Shown piece by piece: positions 24,501-32,776 of a DNA stretch of 34,104 nt (its first letter is position 1; each line of letters starts with the position of its first letter). The position numbers and the translations under genes are program-made. The notes beneath the pieces were generated by a model that did no database searches, had not been told where the DNA came from, and saw only the letters and a list, made by a program, of their open reading frames with translations. Origin of the DNA: Blastococcus sp. (GTDB taxonomy: Bacteria; Actinomycetota; Actinomycetes; Mycobacteriales; Geodermatophilaceae); contig JAOPWJ010000045.1 of assembly GCA_025965715.1 (NCBI GenBank), positions 1 through 34,104 of the forward strand, given 5' to 3'.

Positions 24501-24958
24501 GTCCGCCGACGGTCGATCTGCGAGAACGTGGCCGAGCCCTCGGGCGAGAGGCGTCCCGGTTCGCCGTGGTGGGCGCCTTCGGCCTGGCCGTCGACGTCGG
24601 GGGATACAACGCCCTCGTGTTCATGGGCGGGCACGGCCTGCTGGCCGACCAGCCGCTCGTCGCGAAGACGATCTCGCTCATCGCCGGCACGACCGTGGCC
24701 TATGTCGGCAACCGGCTCTGGACCTACCGCGACCGCCCGCGCGGCCGGCTCGCCCGCGAGTACACGCTGTATCTGGCGCTCAGCGGCGTCGCCCTCGGCA
24801 TCGCGCTGGCCTGTCTGGCGTTCTCCCGCTACGTCCTCGGCCTCGCGACCCCGACGGCCGACAACATCGCGGCCAACGGCGTCGGCCTGGCGCTCGGCAG
24901 TCTCTTCCGCTTCCTGTCCTACCGGCGCTACGTGTTCCCCTGCGAGCCGCCGACCTGA
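24497..24958 (+). CDS. GtrA family membrane protein (Rv3789-like)
   Basis: This 153-residue protein has four membrane segments with the GtrA-family pattern (FAVVGAFGLAVDVGGYNALV; LIAGTTVAYVGNRLWTYRD; FRFLSYRRYVF). In mycobacteria the neighbouring GtrA protein Rv3789 has been proposed as a DPA flippase or as an anchor that recruits arabinosyltransferase, so movement or handling of lipid-linked arabinose is the probable role. GTG 24497 overlaps the dprE2 stop by GTGA. The gene is the last in this four-gene unit, 41 nt from the convergent PAP2 gene. Confidence 0.9.
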   Translation: MSPPTVDLRERGRALGREASRFAVVGAFGLAVDVGGYNALVFMGGHGLLADQPLVAKTISLIAGTTVAYVGNRLWTYRDRPRGRLAREYTLYLALSGVALGIALACLAFSRYVLGLATPTADNIAANGVGLALGSLFRFLSYRRYVFPCEPPT

Positions 24959-24999
24959 TCCGGTCGCGGCGGCACGGACGAGCGCCAGGCCTCTCCGAC

Positions 25000-26100
25000 C
25001 TACCGGAAGCCCTGGACACGCCGCCGGAGTTGCGCGAGAGGCGCCCCGCGACGGCCGGCGTCGGCTTCCACCGTTTCCTGCACGGCTGCCGCCGGTCGAC
25101 GGAAGCGCCCTGTTCCCCACCCGGCGAGGGCGACGGAGGCCAAGGCGATGGCGACTCCGGCGACGTCGTCGGCGACGTAGTGCCAGCCGAAGTAGATCGT
25201 CGCTATCGCGGTCAGCCCGAAGTAGGTCCACAGCGACGTCCGCACGACGAGGGAGGAGAGCACGAGCTGTGCGATGAGAGCGGCGGTGAGCACGATCGAG
25301 ACGTGCAGGGACGCGAAGGCGGCGATGCTCTGGACACGGTCGGTCCCCCCCGGGTCGGTGACGACCAGCGAGCGTGACTCGAGCAGGCTCACCTGGAGCT
25401 GCCAGGTCCCCGTGTCGGGCAGCATCCGGAAGACGTCGGGCTCGGAGTAGATCGGCCCCATCGACGGCAGGATGTAGTAGCTGGCGGTACCGAGGGCCCA
25501 GTTGAGGCACAGGGCCGTGACGTACCAGCTCGCGTCGCCGGACCGGCCCCTCGAGACGAGAGCCAGCGCCAGCGACGCCGGAACGAACACCAGGAAGGCG
25601 AGATAGATCCACGACAGCACGTGCGCGGCGACACCGATGCCGAGCAGTTCGTGGAGGTACTGGGCGGGCGGCGTCCCCCCGGTGAGCGCTGAGTCCAGTG
25701 CGCGGAGCTCGTCGTCGACCAGGGTCGGCCGGAGGAGCGGAAGGAAGTGCTTCAGGTTTCGGTACGAGACGTACGTCACGTAGAAGGCGGCCAGCCCGAT
25801 CAACGCCGGGAGGAGGCGCCGCCAGGGCCAGCGGTCGCGGGCGACCTGGAGCACGAGCTCGGGAAGTGTCCGCAGTGAGCGCATGCGGACCACGGCGCGG
25901 GGCACGACGTCCACGGCCAGCATCGCGGCCACGATGAGCGGGAGGCGGACGTAGGTGGGCCCGAGGAATCCGTCCGGGTCCCGGAGAGGGAGGTTCAGGA
26001 CCAGGGCGCAGGCGACCGCCGCGATGCTCGTGGCGAGCGCAACCGCCATGGCCAGGCCGTAGGCGCCCCAAGGGACGGCGCGACCGGCGGGTTCATCCAT
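25000..26100 (-). CDS. PAP2-superfamily membrane protein, Aur1/Ipt1-like
   Basis: This 366-residue protein has about eight membrane segments and a PAP2-type active-site set: LPSMGPIY, ASLHVSIVL (His) and GWHYVADDVAG (His-Asp). The YILPSMGPIY and HYVADD forms are those of the Aur1/Ipt1 inositolphosphotransferase-like branch rather than the small phosphatase Rv3807c. Position next to the DPA genes suggests it may remove the 5-phosphate from decaprenylphosphoryl-5-phosphoribose, a needed step with no other candidate here, or transfer a phospho-head group. ATG 26100 has AGGA about 14 nt upstream. It is divergent from the GT-C gene across 67 nt of locally less GC-rich DNA. Confidence 0.85.
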   Translation of the reverse strand: MDEPAGRAVPWGAYGLAMAVALATSIAAVACALVLNLPLRDPDGFLGPTYVRLPLIVAAMLAVDVVPRAVVRMRSLRTLPELVLQVARDRWPWRRLLPALIGLAAFYVTYVSYRNLKHFLPLLRPTLVDDELRALDSALTGGTPPAQYLHELLGIGVAAHVLSWIYLAFLVFVPASLALALVSRGRSGDASWYVTALCLNWALGTASYYILPSMGPIYSEPDVFRMLPDTGTWQLQVSLLESRSLVVTDPGGTDRVQSIAAFASLHVSIVLTAALIAQLVLSSLVVRTSLWTYFGLTAIATIYFGWHYVADDVAGVAIALASVALAGWGTGRFRRPAAAVQETVEADAGRRGAPLAQLRRRVQGFR

Positions 26101-26167
26101 ATACGGCTAACTTTTCCTAGATCGTCGGCCAGCACGCGTCGTCGCCGACTCGCCGTCGAATCTGCAG

Positions 26168-27694
26168 ATGCGGAGTGCCGTGAGGACCCTCAGCGTACCG
26201 GTCGAGACGACGGAGTCCGCGCAGGGGCGCTCGCGGCCGGCATGGGCGTCGGCCGGAGGGGCGGTCGTCGGGCTGTCCGCCCTCATCCATCTCGCCCTGT
26301 GCTGGCTGTTGCGGGGGTTCACCACCGACGACGCCTGGATCTCGGTCCGTTACGCGGAGAACCTGGCGGCCGGCTATGGGTTCGTCTGGAATCCGGGTGG
26401 TCCGCGGGTCGAGGGGGCGAGCAACCCGCTCCTCGTGGCGGTGGAGGCGCTGGTCTCCGCCGCCGGCTGGTCCGCGCCCGGTGCCGCGCGCGTGCTGGGC
26501 GTCGCCGGCGGGCTGGCCTGCGTGGTGCTGGTCTACGTCATGGGCCGGCCGGTCGTCGGCGAGTACGCAGCCCGCATCGCCTCGTTGCTGACCGCGTGCA
26601 GCGCCCCCTTCGCCCTGTGGGCCGTCGGGGGCCTCGAGACGCTGCTGGTGGCCCTGGCCGTCACCGTGGGCACGCTCGAGGTGGCCCGGCCCGACGGCGG
26701 CCGGTTGTGGCGCGCGGCCGCGGTTCTGGCCGTACTGCCGTGGTTGCGCCCCGAGGGGATCGCCGTCGCGGCGGCCCTCGTGGCGTTCGGGGAGGCGCGG
26801 GGAGTGTTCCGCGCAGCGACACGGCGCCGGGCGCTGTTCCGGGTGGCGGTGCTCGGTGGCGTCCCGGTCTGTTCCCAGATCGTGCTGGAGGTCGTCCGCC
26901 TGGGGATCTACGGGCACCTCCTGCCCAACTCCGTGCTCTACAAGTCCGGAGCCGGGGAGGGATGGACCGTCCTCGCCAAGTTCCTCGACCAGGCATGGCT
27001 CCCCTCCGCGCTGGCCGCGGTCGGCGCCCTCCTCATGACCGGAAGGGGGCGCCTGCTCGCGGTTCCGCCCCTGGTCTATGTGGCCGGCTCGATCGGCACG
27101 CTGGACAGCGCCAACGCCTACAGCCGGTTCTTCCAGCCGGTCTGGCCGCTCGTCGCCCTGTTGGCCGCGGTCGTCGTGGGCCGTGTCGCCTCGTCGATTC
27201 CCCGTGGCGGGGGCAGGGTAGGAGCGGCGGTGCTGGGCGCCGCCGCCGGCGCCGTTCTCCTCGTGTTGCCCCCGGGCGACGTGCGGAGCGTGCATGACAT
27301 GCAGGAGCGGTACATGGACTGCCGGGTCGGCGCCAGGGAGTCGGCGCTCGCGTGGCTGCGCACGACTCCGGGGGACACGTCCTTCGCCATCTCCGACGCC
27401 GGACTGGTGCCGGCCCGAGCCGAGGGGCGCCCCGTCGTCGACGACTTCTTCCTCAACGAGCCGCTGATCCAGAAGACGGGTCGGCTGTCGCCCGGGCAGC
27501 GTGCGGAGCTGGTGCACCGCCGTTCCCCGGACGTCCTCGTGCTGGCCAGCCGCGACGCCCGGCGCTTCGTCGGCGCCTACCCGACCGAGCAGGCGATCTA
27601 CGAGCATCCGGCCATGTCGGACTACTTCCTCGCGCACGTGGCGCGGGGGCGCGGCGCGGGCTGCCACTACAACCTGATGGTGTTCGCCCGATGA
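26168..27694 (+). CDS. GT-C arabinofuranosyltransferase, AftB-like
   Basis: This 508-residue integral membrane protein has about ten hydrophobic segments. The first extracytoplasmic loop carries the GT-C Asp pair and surrounding pattern TTDDAWISVRYAENLAAGYG followed by NPGGPRVEGASNPL, which closely resembles AftB (Rv3805c), the enzyme that caps arabinan with beta-1,2 arabinofuranose from DPA. The C-terminal region SDAGLVPARAEGRPVVDDFFLN fits the soluble periplasmic part. The genes for DPA synthesis lie immediately upstream, so DPA is the likely donor. The acceptor is unknown in a lineage without known mycolyl-arabinogalactan. The start is ATG 26168. Confidence 0.8.
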   Translation: MRSAVRTLSVPVETTESAQGRSRPAWASAGGAVVGLSALIHLALCWLLRGFTTDDAWISVRYAENLAAGYGFVWNPGGPRVEGASNPLLVAVEALVSAAGWSAPGAARVLGVAGGLACVVLVYVMGRPVVGEYAARIASLLTACSAPFALWAVGGLETLLVALAVTVGTLEVARPDGGRLWRAAAVLAVLPWLRPEGIAVAAALVAFGEARGVFRAATRRRALFRVAVLGGVPVCSQIVLEVVRLGIYGHLLPNSVLYKSGAGEGWTVLAKFLDQAWLPSALAAVGALLMTGRGRLLAVPPLVYVAGSIGTLDSANAYSRFFQPVWPLVALLAAVVVGRVASSIPRGGGRVGAAVLGAAAGAVLLVLPPGDVRSVHDMQERYMDCRVGARESALAWLRTTPGDTSFAISDAGLVPARAEGRPVVDDFFLNEPLIQKTGRLSPGQRAELVHRRSPDVLVLASRDARRFVGAYPTEQAIYEHPAMSDYFLAHVARGRGAGCHYNLMVFAR

Positions 27695-28335
27695 TCCACG
27701 GTCTTCCGGCGATGGCCTGGACGCTGCCGAACGTCCTCACCTGCCTGCGCCTCCTCGCCGTCCCCTTCCTGGGCGGGGTGCTCGTCAGCGCCGGGGACAG
27801 CCCCGGGGGGCGGCTGAGCGGGCTGATCCTGTTCTCGGCGGCGTCCGTCACGGACCTGGCGGACGGCTGGCTCGCCCGCCGCCGGGGCCAGTGCACCGAC
27901 TTCGGTGCGCTCGCCGATCCGATCGCGGACAAGGCCCTGGTCGCCACGGCGCTCCTGTGCCTGTCCGGGCTGGATCTCATCCCCTGGTGGGCCACCGTGA
28001 TCGTCCTCGCCCGCGAGGTGGCCATCACCGCGCTGCGCTTGACCGTCCTCCGCCACGGGGTCATCCCGGCCAGTCGCGGGGGCAAGGTGAAGACGGTCAC
28101 CCAGACGGCGTTGATCGTGCTCGCGCTGGCGGCGCCGGGGTGGACCGAGGTCCTGGCCGTGGTCGTCCTCGCAACCGTGCTGTGGACGGTGGTGACCGGG
28201 ATCGACTACGGAGCCAAGGCGGCGGCGCTCAGGCGGGCCGCCGTGCCCCCGCTGCAGGCCCGCCCGGTCGTGGCCGGCTTCCCAGCCCTCGATCAGCAGG
28301 GCGGCGGTGCCGCCAGTTCCCGGGTCAGGTCCTGA
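27691..28335 (+). CDS. CDP-alcohol phosphatidyltransferase (PgsA-like)
   Basis: This membrane enzyme would transfer a phosphatidyl group from CDP-diacylglycerol to an alcohol, most often glycerol 3-phosphate. The 214 residues contain the complete signature D-x2-D-G-x2-A-R-x8-G-x3-D-x3-D (DLADGWLARR ... FGALADPIADK). The opening WTLPNVLTCLRLLAVP and later KVKTVTQ are typical of PgsA. ATG 27691 overlaps the stop of the AftB-like gene (ATGA), so the two are translationally coupled. The last 43 nt overlap the 3' end of the convergent gene, giving a Gly/Ala/Ser-rich tail of low conservation. Phosphatidylglycerophosphate synthase is likely, inositol-type is less so. Confidence 0.87.
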   Translation: MIHGLPAMAWTLPNVLTCLRLLAVPFLGGVLVSAGDSPGGRLSGLILFSAASVTDLADGWLARRRGQCTDFGALADPIADKALVATALLCLSGLDLIPWWATVIVLAREVAITALRLTVLRHGVIPASRGGKVKTVTQTALIVLALAAPGWTEVLAVVVLATVLWTVVTGIDYGAKAAALRRAAVPPLQARPVVAGFPALDQQGGGAASSRVRS

Positions 28336-29819
28336 CGCAGCCACACCCGGTGCCCGCAGATCTCGGCGACGACCCGGTAACGGTGCCCGATCAGCGTCCG
28401 GAGCCTCGCCCCCTCGTCGATGTGCCAGGCGTCGAGTCCGGTGACGTCCACGAGCCAGGCGGGCGCCTCGGGACCGGCGAGGGTCTCCCGCAGCCGCGCC
28501 TGCCCGGGGTCGAGGGTGCGCATGGGAACGCTCCAGAGATAGGGGTAGGGCGAGGCCATGTCGGCGGTCTCGAGCACCGAGGGGAGCCCATAGGCCACGA
28601 ACGCCGTGTCGGCCGGCGCCTTGGAGTCGGCGAGCCACTCCCCGATCCGCTGGCTGTACCAGGCGGACGGGACGGCCGCGTGCACCACCACGGACGTGAC
28701 CGTCCCCAGAGCGGCGGCGGCCACGACGGTCCGGGCGGAGGCCCGCATCCACGCGCCCGCCGCGGAGGTCGCGGGCGCGAGCGCTCCGGCGGCGAGGACG
28801 CACGCGGGTGCCAGCTGCAGCAGGTACGACGGCCAGAAGCTGCCTCCGGCCGCGATGGCCGCCAGCCCGAACACCAGCAGCGTGGTGGTCGCGCGGCGTT
28901 GCGCAGCCGCCCGAGGCAAGGAGCGTCGTGCCCAGCACAGCCACACCAGCGTGATCGGCAGCAACCCGCCCACCACTCCCAGCACGAGCAGCTGTATCCC
29001 CCTGGCGGTGGACGCATGCGGACTGCTCGACCAGATGGCGTCGAACGCGGCCGCCCGGAAGGACACCAGATCGCGCCAGGCGTCGGCCGGCTGGATCCCG
29101 GCGAACGCCAGCCATCCGAGGAACGACGCACACGGCACCAGCGCGCCGAGCGCGGCACCCGCCGCCAGGGGGACCGCCTGGGGCGCGGTCACCTTGCCCC
29201 GCCCCCACGTCGAGAACACCACGAGGGCGACGACGAACAGGGCGCCCTCCAGCAGGTTCTGCTTGATGAGGGGTGCCGCCGCGGCGGCGGCACCGGCACC
29301 TGCGGCCCACCGGATCCGCCGCCCGGGGGACTCCTCATGCCACGCCGAGAGCGCCAGGGCGATGGACACCATCACGAACACCGCGCCGAAGAGTTCGCCG
29401 TCCGCCTGGTCCGCGGCCAGACCGGGGGCGCACATCGCGCCTGCGGCGACGAGTGCCGCCCATCGGCCACCGGCCGGGCCGCCGAGGAGGCGGCCGGCCT
29501 GCCAACCGGCGAGGACGAAGACGACGACGAACGGAATGGCCAGGACCCGGATCGCCTGGTCCCACCCGGTGAGGGCCGCGATCCGGAAGAGCAGCATGAT
29601 CAGCGGCGGGCGGTCGACGAAGTAGTCGCCGTACAAGAATGGCCCGCCGGTGTGCCACTGCCGTGCCAAGAGGAGATAGCCGCCCTCGTCGTTGCGCAGC
29701 GGCCGGGGGACGTACGTCGCACGGGCCAGCACCACCGCCAGGCACAGCAGTCCGAGAAACCGTGCGCTCGTCGTCCGGACGCGGCGTTGCTGCGCCGTCC
29801 TCGTCGACAACTGCGCCAC
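28293..29819 (-). CDS. GT-C/family 39-like membrane glycosyltransferase
   Basis: This 508-residue protein has about eleven membrane segments and a first-loop acidic motif, RNDEGGYLLLARQW, followed by FVDRPPLIMLLFRIAAL, characteristic of the PMT/ArnT-type glycosyltransferases that use lipid-linked sugars outside the membrane. The C-terminal soluble part ends with ICGHRVWLRQDL. The donor could be DPA or polyprenyl-mannose; the nearby DPA genes make the former worth testing. GTG 29819 is a working start with no ribosome site, and the frame stays open to 29957. The 3' end overlaps the PgsA-like gene by 43 nt. It is divergent from the DUF2784 gene. Confidence 0.8.
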   Translation of the reverse strand: MAQLSTRTAQQRRVRTTSARFLGLLCLAVVLARATYVPRPLRNDEGGYLLLARQWHTGGPFLYGDYFVDRPPLIMLLFRIAALTGWDQAIRVLAIPFVVVFVLAGWQAGRLLGGPAGGRWAALVAAGAMCAPGLAADQADGELFGAVFVMVSIALALSAWHEESPGRRIRWAAGAGAAAAAAPLIKQNLLEGALFVVALVVFSTWGRGKVTAPQAVPLAAGAALGALVPCASFLGWLAFAGIQPADAWRDLVSFRAAAFDAIWSSSPHASTARGIQLLVLGVVGGLLPITLVWLCWARRSLPRAAAQRRATTTLLVFGLAAIAAGGSFWPSYLLQLAPACVLAAGALAPATSAAGAWMRASARTVVAAAALGTVTSVVVHAAVPSAWYSQRIGEWLADSKAPADTAFVAYGLPSVLETADMASPYPYLWSVPMRTLDPGQARLRETLAGPEAPAWLVDVTGLDAWHIDEGARLRTLIGHRYRVVAEICGHRVWLRQDLTRELAAPPPC

Positions 29820-29895
29820 GGGGGCATTCAAGCGGTCGGAGGACGATTCCGTCTCGGGCTCGATCCCGCCGATCCGCGAGGTATCGTCCCGCAGC

Positions 29896-30279
29896 GTGGC
29901 AGCCCTTGTGGTGGCGACGGTCGTCGCGATCCTGCACATGGCATTCCTGGTGTACATGGTGATCGGCGGCTTTCTCGCGCTCTACCGGTTCCCGCTGATC
30001 TGGCCGTCCGTCGGGGTGACCGTCTACTCGTTCTACGTCACGCTCACCGATTTCACCTGCCCCGTCACCACTCTCGAGAAATGGCTGCTGGAGAAGGGCG
30101 GCAGGACGCCGTACCAGGGCAGTTTCACCGCCCATTATCTGCGCGGCACGCTGTACCCCGCGCAGTACGAGACGGCGATCTGGCTCACCGCGATGGGCAT
30201 CGCGATCGCGTCGTACGTGCTCGCCGTGACTCGACGCCGGCGGAACGCGCCCACCAGGGAGCGCCTCGCGCAGTCCTGA
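29896..30279 (+). CDS. DUF2784 membrane protein
   Basis: This 127-residue protein matches DUF2784: ILHMAFLVYMVIGGFLAL at the start, then LTDFTCPVTTLEKWL, and three or four membrane segments. The Cys-Pro and Leu-Glu-x-Trp core is the family mark. The start is placed at GTG 29896 because the family begins directly with the first membrane helix; longer forms reach into the divergent gene. GAGG lies about 14 nt upstream, which is distant. The function of the family is unknown. The 76-nt gap to the divergent glycosyltransferase gene must hold both promoters. Confidence 0.82.
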   Translation: MAALVVATVVAILHMAFLVYMVIGGFLALYRFPLIWPSVGVTVYSFYVTLTDFTCPVTTLEKWLLEKGGRTPYQGSFTAHYLRGTLYPAQYETAIWLTAMGIAIASYVLAVTRRRRNAPTRERLAQS

Positions 30280-30401
30280 GCCGCCTCACCCGCTGGGTGT
30301 CAGGACTCCGCGGTCGATCGGACCTCCGCGGCGAGTAGTGCGGCAGTGCAACGACGGGGCGACCGGCCGATGAGGTGGCACCCGGACGCGCCAGAGGCCC
30401 G

Positions 30402-30416
30402 CGGGGGATGCCCCCG
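30402..30416 (-). terminator. Hairpin downstream of tRNA-Gly
   Basis: CGGGGG and CCCCCG form a perfect 6-bp stem with a 3-nt loop (ATG), 18 nt after the tRNA 3' end on the minus strand. It may terminate the tRNA transcript and that of the DUF2784 gene on the other strand. No T-tract is seen. Confidence 0.4.
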
Positions 30417-30434
30417 ACCTGTGGAGACGATCGA

Positions 30435-30508
30435 TGGAGCGGGTGACGAGAATCGAACTCGCACTGTCAGCTTGGGAAGCTGATGTTCTACCATTGAACT
30501 ACACCCGC
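30435..30508 (-). tRNA. tRNA-Gly (anticodon CCC)
   Basis: The minus strand folds into a complete cloverleaf. The acceptor arms GCGGGTG and CACCCGC pair fully, the T-loop region is GTTCGATTC, and the anticodon stem TCAGC/GCTGA encloses the loop TTCCCAA, giving anticodon CCC. The 3' CCA is encoded after the discriminator T. This isoacceptor reads GGG codons, which are common in such GC-rich genes. Confidence 0.95.
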
Positions 30509-30633
30509 ATTGACGCTCTGAGCTGCGGCTTCTTGCTCCGCGGGCGCCGGCCTGGCGGCCGGCTGAGCAGTCGCGACGACGATACACGGCGCGCGCCCGC
30601 TTCTCGGCAGCCGGTTGCCCTCCCGGGCGTCGG

Positions 30634-30828
30634 TCAGCGCAGCCGCTCGTTCGTGAGGTGCCCGACGACGCCGTCGGCCGGCGAGTACCCGGTCAGGACC
30701 GGAACGGCCTGCGAGTCGGTGGGAAACCCGTCGGAGAACCGTTCCTCGACGAGGACCGCGGGGTGAACGGGCAGTCGTAGCTGGGCGCGAACCTGTTGCG
30801 GAGGGTCACTCCCTAGACTCCGCGGCAT
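30634..30828 (-). CDS. Doubtful small ORF or gene remnant
   Basis: From 30634 to about 30770 this frame has strongly GC-biased third positions and reads naturally ([31 protein letters not shown]), like part of a real protein. Its only ATG, at 30828, sits within the dCTP deaminase start on the other strand, and its first 15 codons have poorer bias. It could be a remnant of a longer gene, a small gene with an unusual start, or chance. The rest of the 30509-30826 interval holds only the dcd promoter. No family is recognised. Confidence 0.25.
   Translation of the reverse strand: MPRSLGSDPPQQVRAQLRLPVHPAVLVEERFSDGFPTDSQAVPVLTGYSPADGVVGHLTNERLR
30814..30827 (+). promoter_or_regulatory. Leaderless-type promoter of dcd
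   Basis: TAGACT at 30814-30819 fits the TANNNT -10 element and ends 7 nt before the A of the dcd ATG. This spacing places the transcription start at the ATG itself. No Shine-Dalgarno sequence is found at a usual distance, which supports a leaderless mRNA, a common form in actinobacteria. Confidence 0.55.
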
Positions 30829-31417
30829 GCTGCTGTCCGACCGCGACATCACGGCCGCCATCGCCGAGGGCCGGCTCGGCATCGACCCCTACGACAAGGC
30901 GCTCGTGCAGCCCTCGAGCATCGACGTCCGGCTGGACCGGTTCTTCCGCGTCTTCAACAACGCGCGGTACACCCACATCGACCCGGCGGAGCAGCAGGAC
31001 GACCTGACCTCCCTCGTGGAGCCCGAGGGTGACGACCCGTTCGTCCTGCACCCGGGCGAGTTCGTGCTCGGCTCGACGCTGGAGGTCGTGAGCATCCCCG
31101 ACGACCTCGCGGCGAGGCTCGAGGGCAAGAGCTCGCTCGGCCGGCTGGGCCTGCTGACGCACTCGACGGCGGGCTTCGTCGATCCCGGATTCTCCGGGCA
31201 CATCACGCTGGAGCTGTCGAACGTGGCGAACCTGCCGATCACGCTGTGGCCCGGCATGAAGATCGGCCAGCTGTGCCTCTTTCGGTTGACCACGCCGGCC
31301 GAGCACCCGTACGGCTCGGCGGTCTACGGCTCCCGCTACCAGGACCAGCGCGGGCCGACGCCGTCCCGCTCGTTCCGCAGCTTCACCCGCGCGGAGACCC
31401 GTCGTCCGCCGTCCTGA
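30827..31417 (+). CDS. dcd: dCTP deaminase, probably the bifunctional dUMP-forming type
   Basis: This trimeric enzyme deaminates dCTP and supplies dUMP for thymidylate synthesis. The 196 residues match the family length. Conserved elements are [11 protein letters not shown], the catalytic region [32 protein letters not shown] (with its active-site Glu) and the flexible C-terminal [12 protein letters not shown] that closes on the nucleotide. The actinobacterial enzymes with this tail and HSTAG motif are generally of the bifunctional dCTP deaminase/dUTPase type, as in M. tuberculosis Rv0321. The last 35 nt overlap the convergent MFS gene. Confidence 0.95.
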   Translation: MLLSDRDITAAIAEGRLGIDPYDKALVQPSSIDVRLDRFFRVFNNARYTHIDPAEQQDDLTSLVEPEGDDPFVLHPGEFVLGSTLEVVSIPDDLAARLEGKSSLGRLGLLTHSTAGFVDPGFSGHITLELSNVANLPITLWPGMKIGQLCLFRLTTPAEHPYGSAVYGSRYQDQRGPTPSRSFRSFTRAETRRPPS

Positions 31418-32714
31418 CCCCTACGTTCACCGGCGCCTCGGCTCCCGCCGTCTCGAGGACGTCGCTGGCGCGTCCGGCTGACGACCAGCCCGGGACGGAC
31501 CGGTCCACCTCGTCGTCGACGTAACGCGGGCGCGTGACCACCCGGCCGAGGACCGTCAGGCCGACGACGCCGCTCAGGACCAGCACGAACATGCCCGTGT
31601 AGCCCCCCGTGACGCCGCGCAGCACGCCCACGAGGAACGGGCCCGCGGCGGCCAGGAAGTAGCCCCAGCCCTGGACGACGGTGGCCAGCGCCGCGGTCGT
31701 CTCCGCGGTCCGGGCGCGTAGCGGGATCAGGGTGAGCACCATCGGGAACGTGCCCAGTCCGAGGCCGAGCACGGCCATCCACAGCCAGGGAGCGGCGAGG
31801 GGCGCCGCCCACAGTCCGATCCAGCCGACGGCGTAGCAGCCCATGAAGGCGAGCAGCATCGGCCACTGGAGCCGGGGCCGCACGGTCAGGGTCGGCACGA
31901 GCATGCTGAAGGGAATGCCGATCAGGGTGTTGAGGCCCAGCAGCAGGCCCGCGGTGGCTGCGCTCAGGCCGGCGTCCCGCAGGTACTGCGCCGACCAGCC
32001 GACGATGACGTAGGCCTGGGTCGCCTGGATGCCGAAGAAGACGGTCAGGGCCACGGCGGTCCGGCTGTGCACCAGCGACCGCATCTGGACGGCGACGTGG
32101 TTTCCGCGCGACCCCCCGGCCGTGGCGGGCACCAGGAGCCACGCGAGAGAGCCCACGAGCGCCAGGGCGGCCCAGATGCCCAGCGCCCACCGCCAGCCGT
32201 CGGGACCGGCCGACGCGGCGATCGGCTGGGTGGCCACGGAGGCCGCCGTCCCGCCGATGCTGAGCGCGGTGCTGTACGCACCCACCATCAGGCCGGTGCG
32301 GTGCGGGAAGTAGCGCTTGACCAGGCTGGGAAGCAGGACGTTGCCGAGTGCGCCGCCGGTCATCGCCAGCACGGTGCCGACCACGAACACCCAGAACGAC
32401 TCCGCGACGCCCCGCAGCACGAGCCCGCCGGTCATGGCCAGCAACGCACCGGCGAGCACGTGGGCGTCGCGGAACCGGGCCGACAGCGCCGGCCCGGCGA
32501 AACCGAGGACGGCGAAGCAGAGCACCGGCATCGAGGTGACCAGGCCGGCCAGCCCGCTGGAGAGGCCCAGGCCCTGCTCGATCTCCTCCAGCACCGGACC
32601 GACGCTGTTGACCGCCGTGCGCAGGTTCAGGCCGGTGAGGACGATCGCGACGCCGATCAGCGCCAGCCCCCGGCGGTGGCTCGGTGCAGTGGTGGTGGAG
32701 GCGGAGCGGGTCAC
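31383..32714 (-). CDS. MFS transporter, CynX/NimT-like
   Basis: This 443-residue protein has twelve predicted membrane segments and the CynX/NimT pattern: [18 protein letters not shown] in the first loop, [14 protein letters not shown] in the middle and [21 protein letters not shown] in the second half. Members carry cyanate or nitroimidazoles, but most have unknown substrates. GTG 32714 is favoured because GGAGGA lies 9 nt upstream; the ATG at 32732 would put that site inside the gene. The C-terminal tail after about residue 395 is acidic and poorly conserved, and its end overlaps dcd by 35 nt. It lies 62 nt downstream of the DUF389 gene on the same strand. Confidence 0.85.
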   Translation of the reverse strand: MTRSASTTTAPSHRRGLALIGVAIVLTGLNLRTAVNSVGPVLEEIEQGLGLSSGLAGLVTSMPVLCFAVLGFAGPALSARFRDAHVLAGALLAMTGGLVLRGVAESFWVFVVGTVLAMTGGALGNVLLPSLVKRYFPHRTGLMVGAYSTALSIGGTAASVATQPIAASAGPDGWRWALGIWAALALVGSLAWLLVPATAGGSRGNHVAVQMRSLVHSRTAVALTVFFGIQATQAYVIVGWSAQYLRDAGLSAATAGLLLGLNTLIGIPFSMLVPTLTVRPRLQWPMLLAFMGCYAVGWIGLWAAPLAAPWLWMAVLGLGLGTFPMVLTLIPLRARTAETTAALATVVQGWGYFLAAAGPFLVGVLRGVTGGYTGMFVLVLSGVVGLTVLGRVVTRPRYVDDEVDRSVPGWSSAGRASDVLETAGAEAPVNVGVRTADDGSPRG

Positions 32715-32776
32715 CGTCGCATGGTCCTCCATCCCGAGGGGGCGCCGGGTGACCGGGTGGTTGGCCGGCGCAACGA

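Noticed and set aside
27891-30338. 815-codon plus-strand frame spanning the PgsA-like gene and the GT-C gene
   Set aside because: It is a shadow of the genes in other frames, with biased Arg/Gly/Pro/His composition and no domain.
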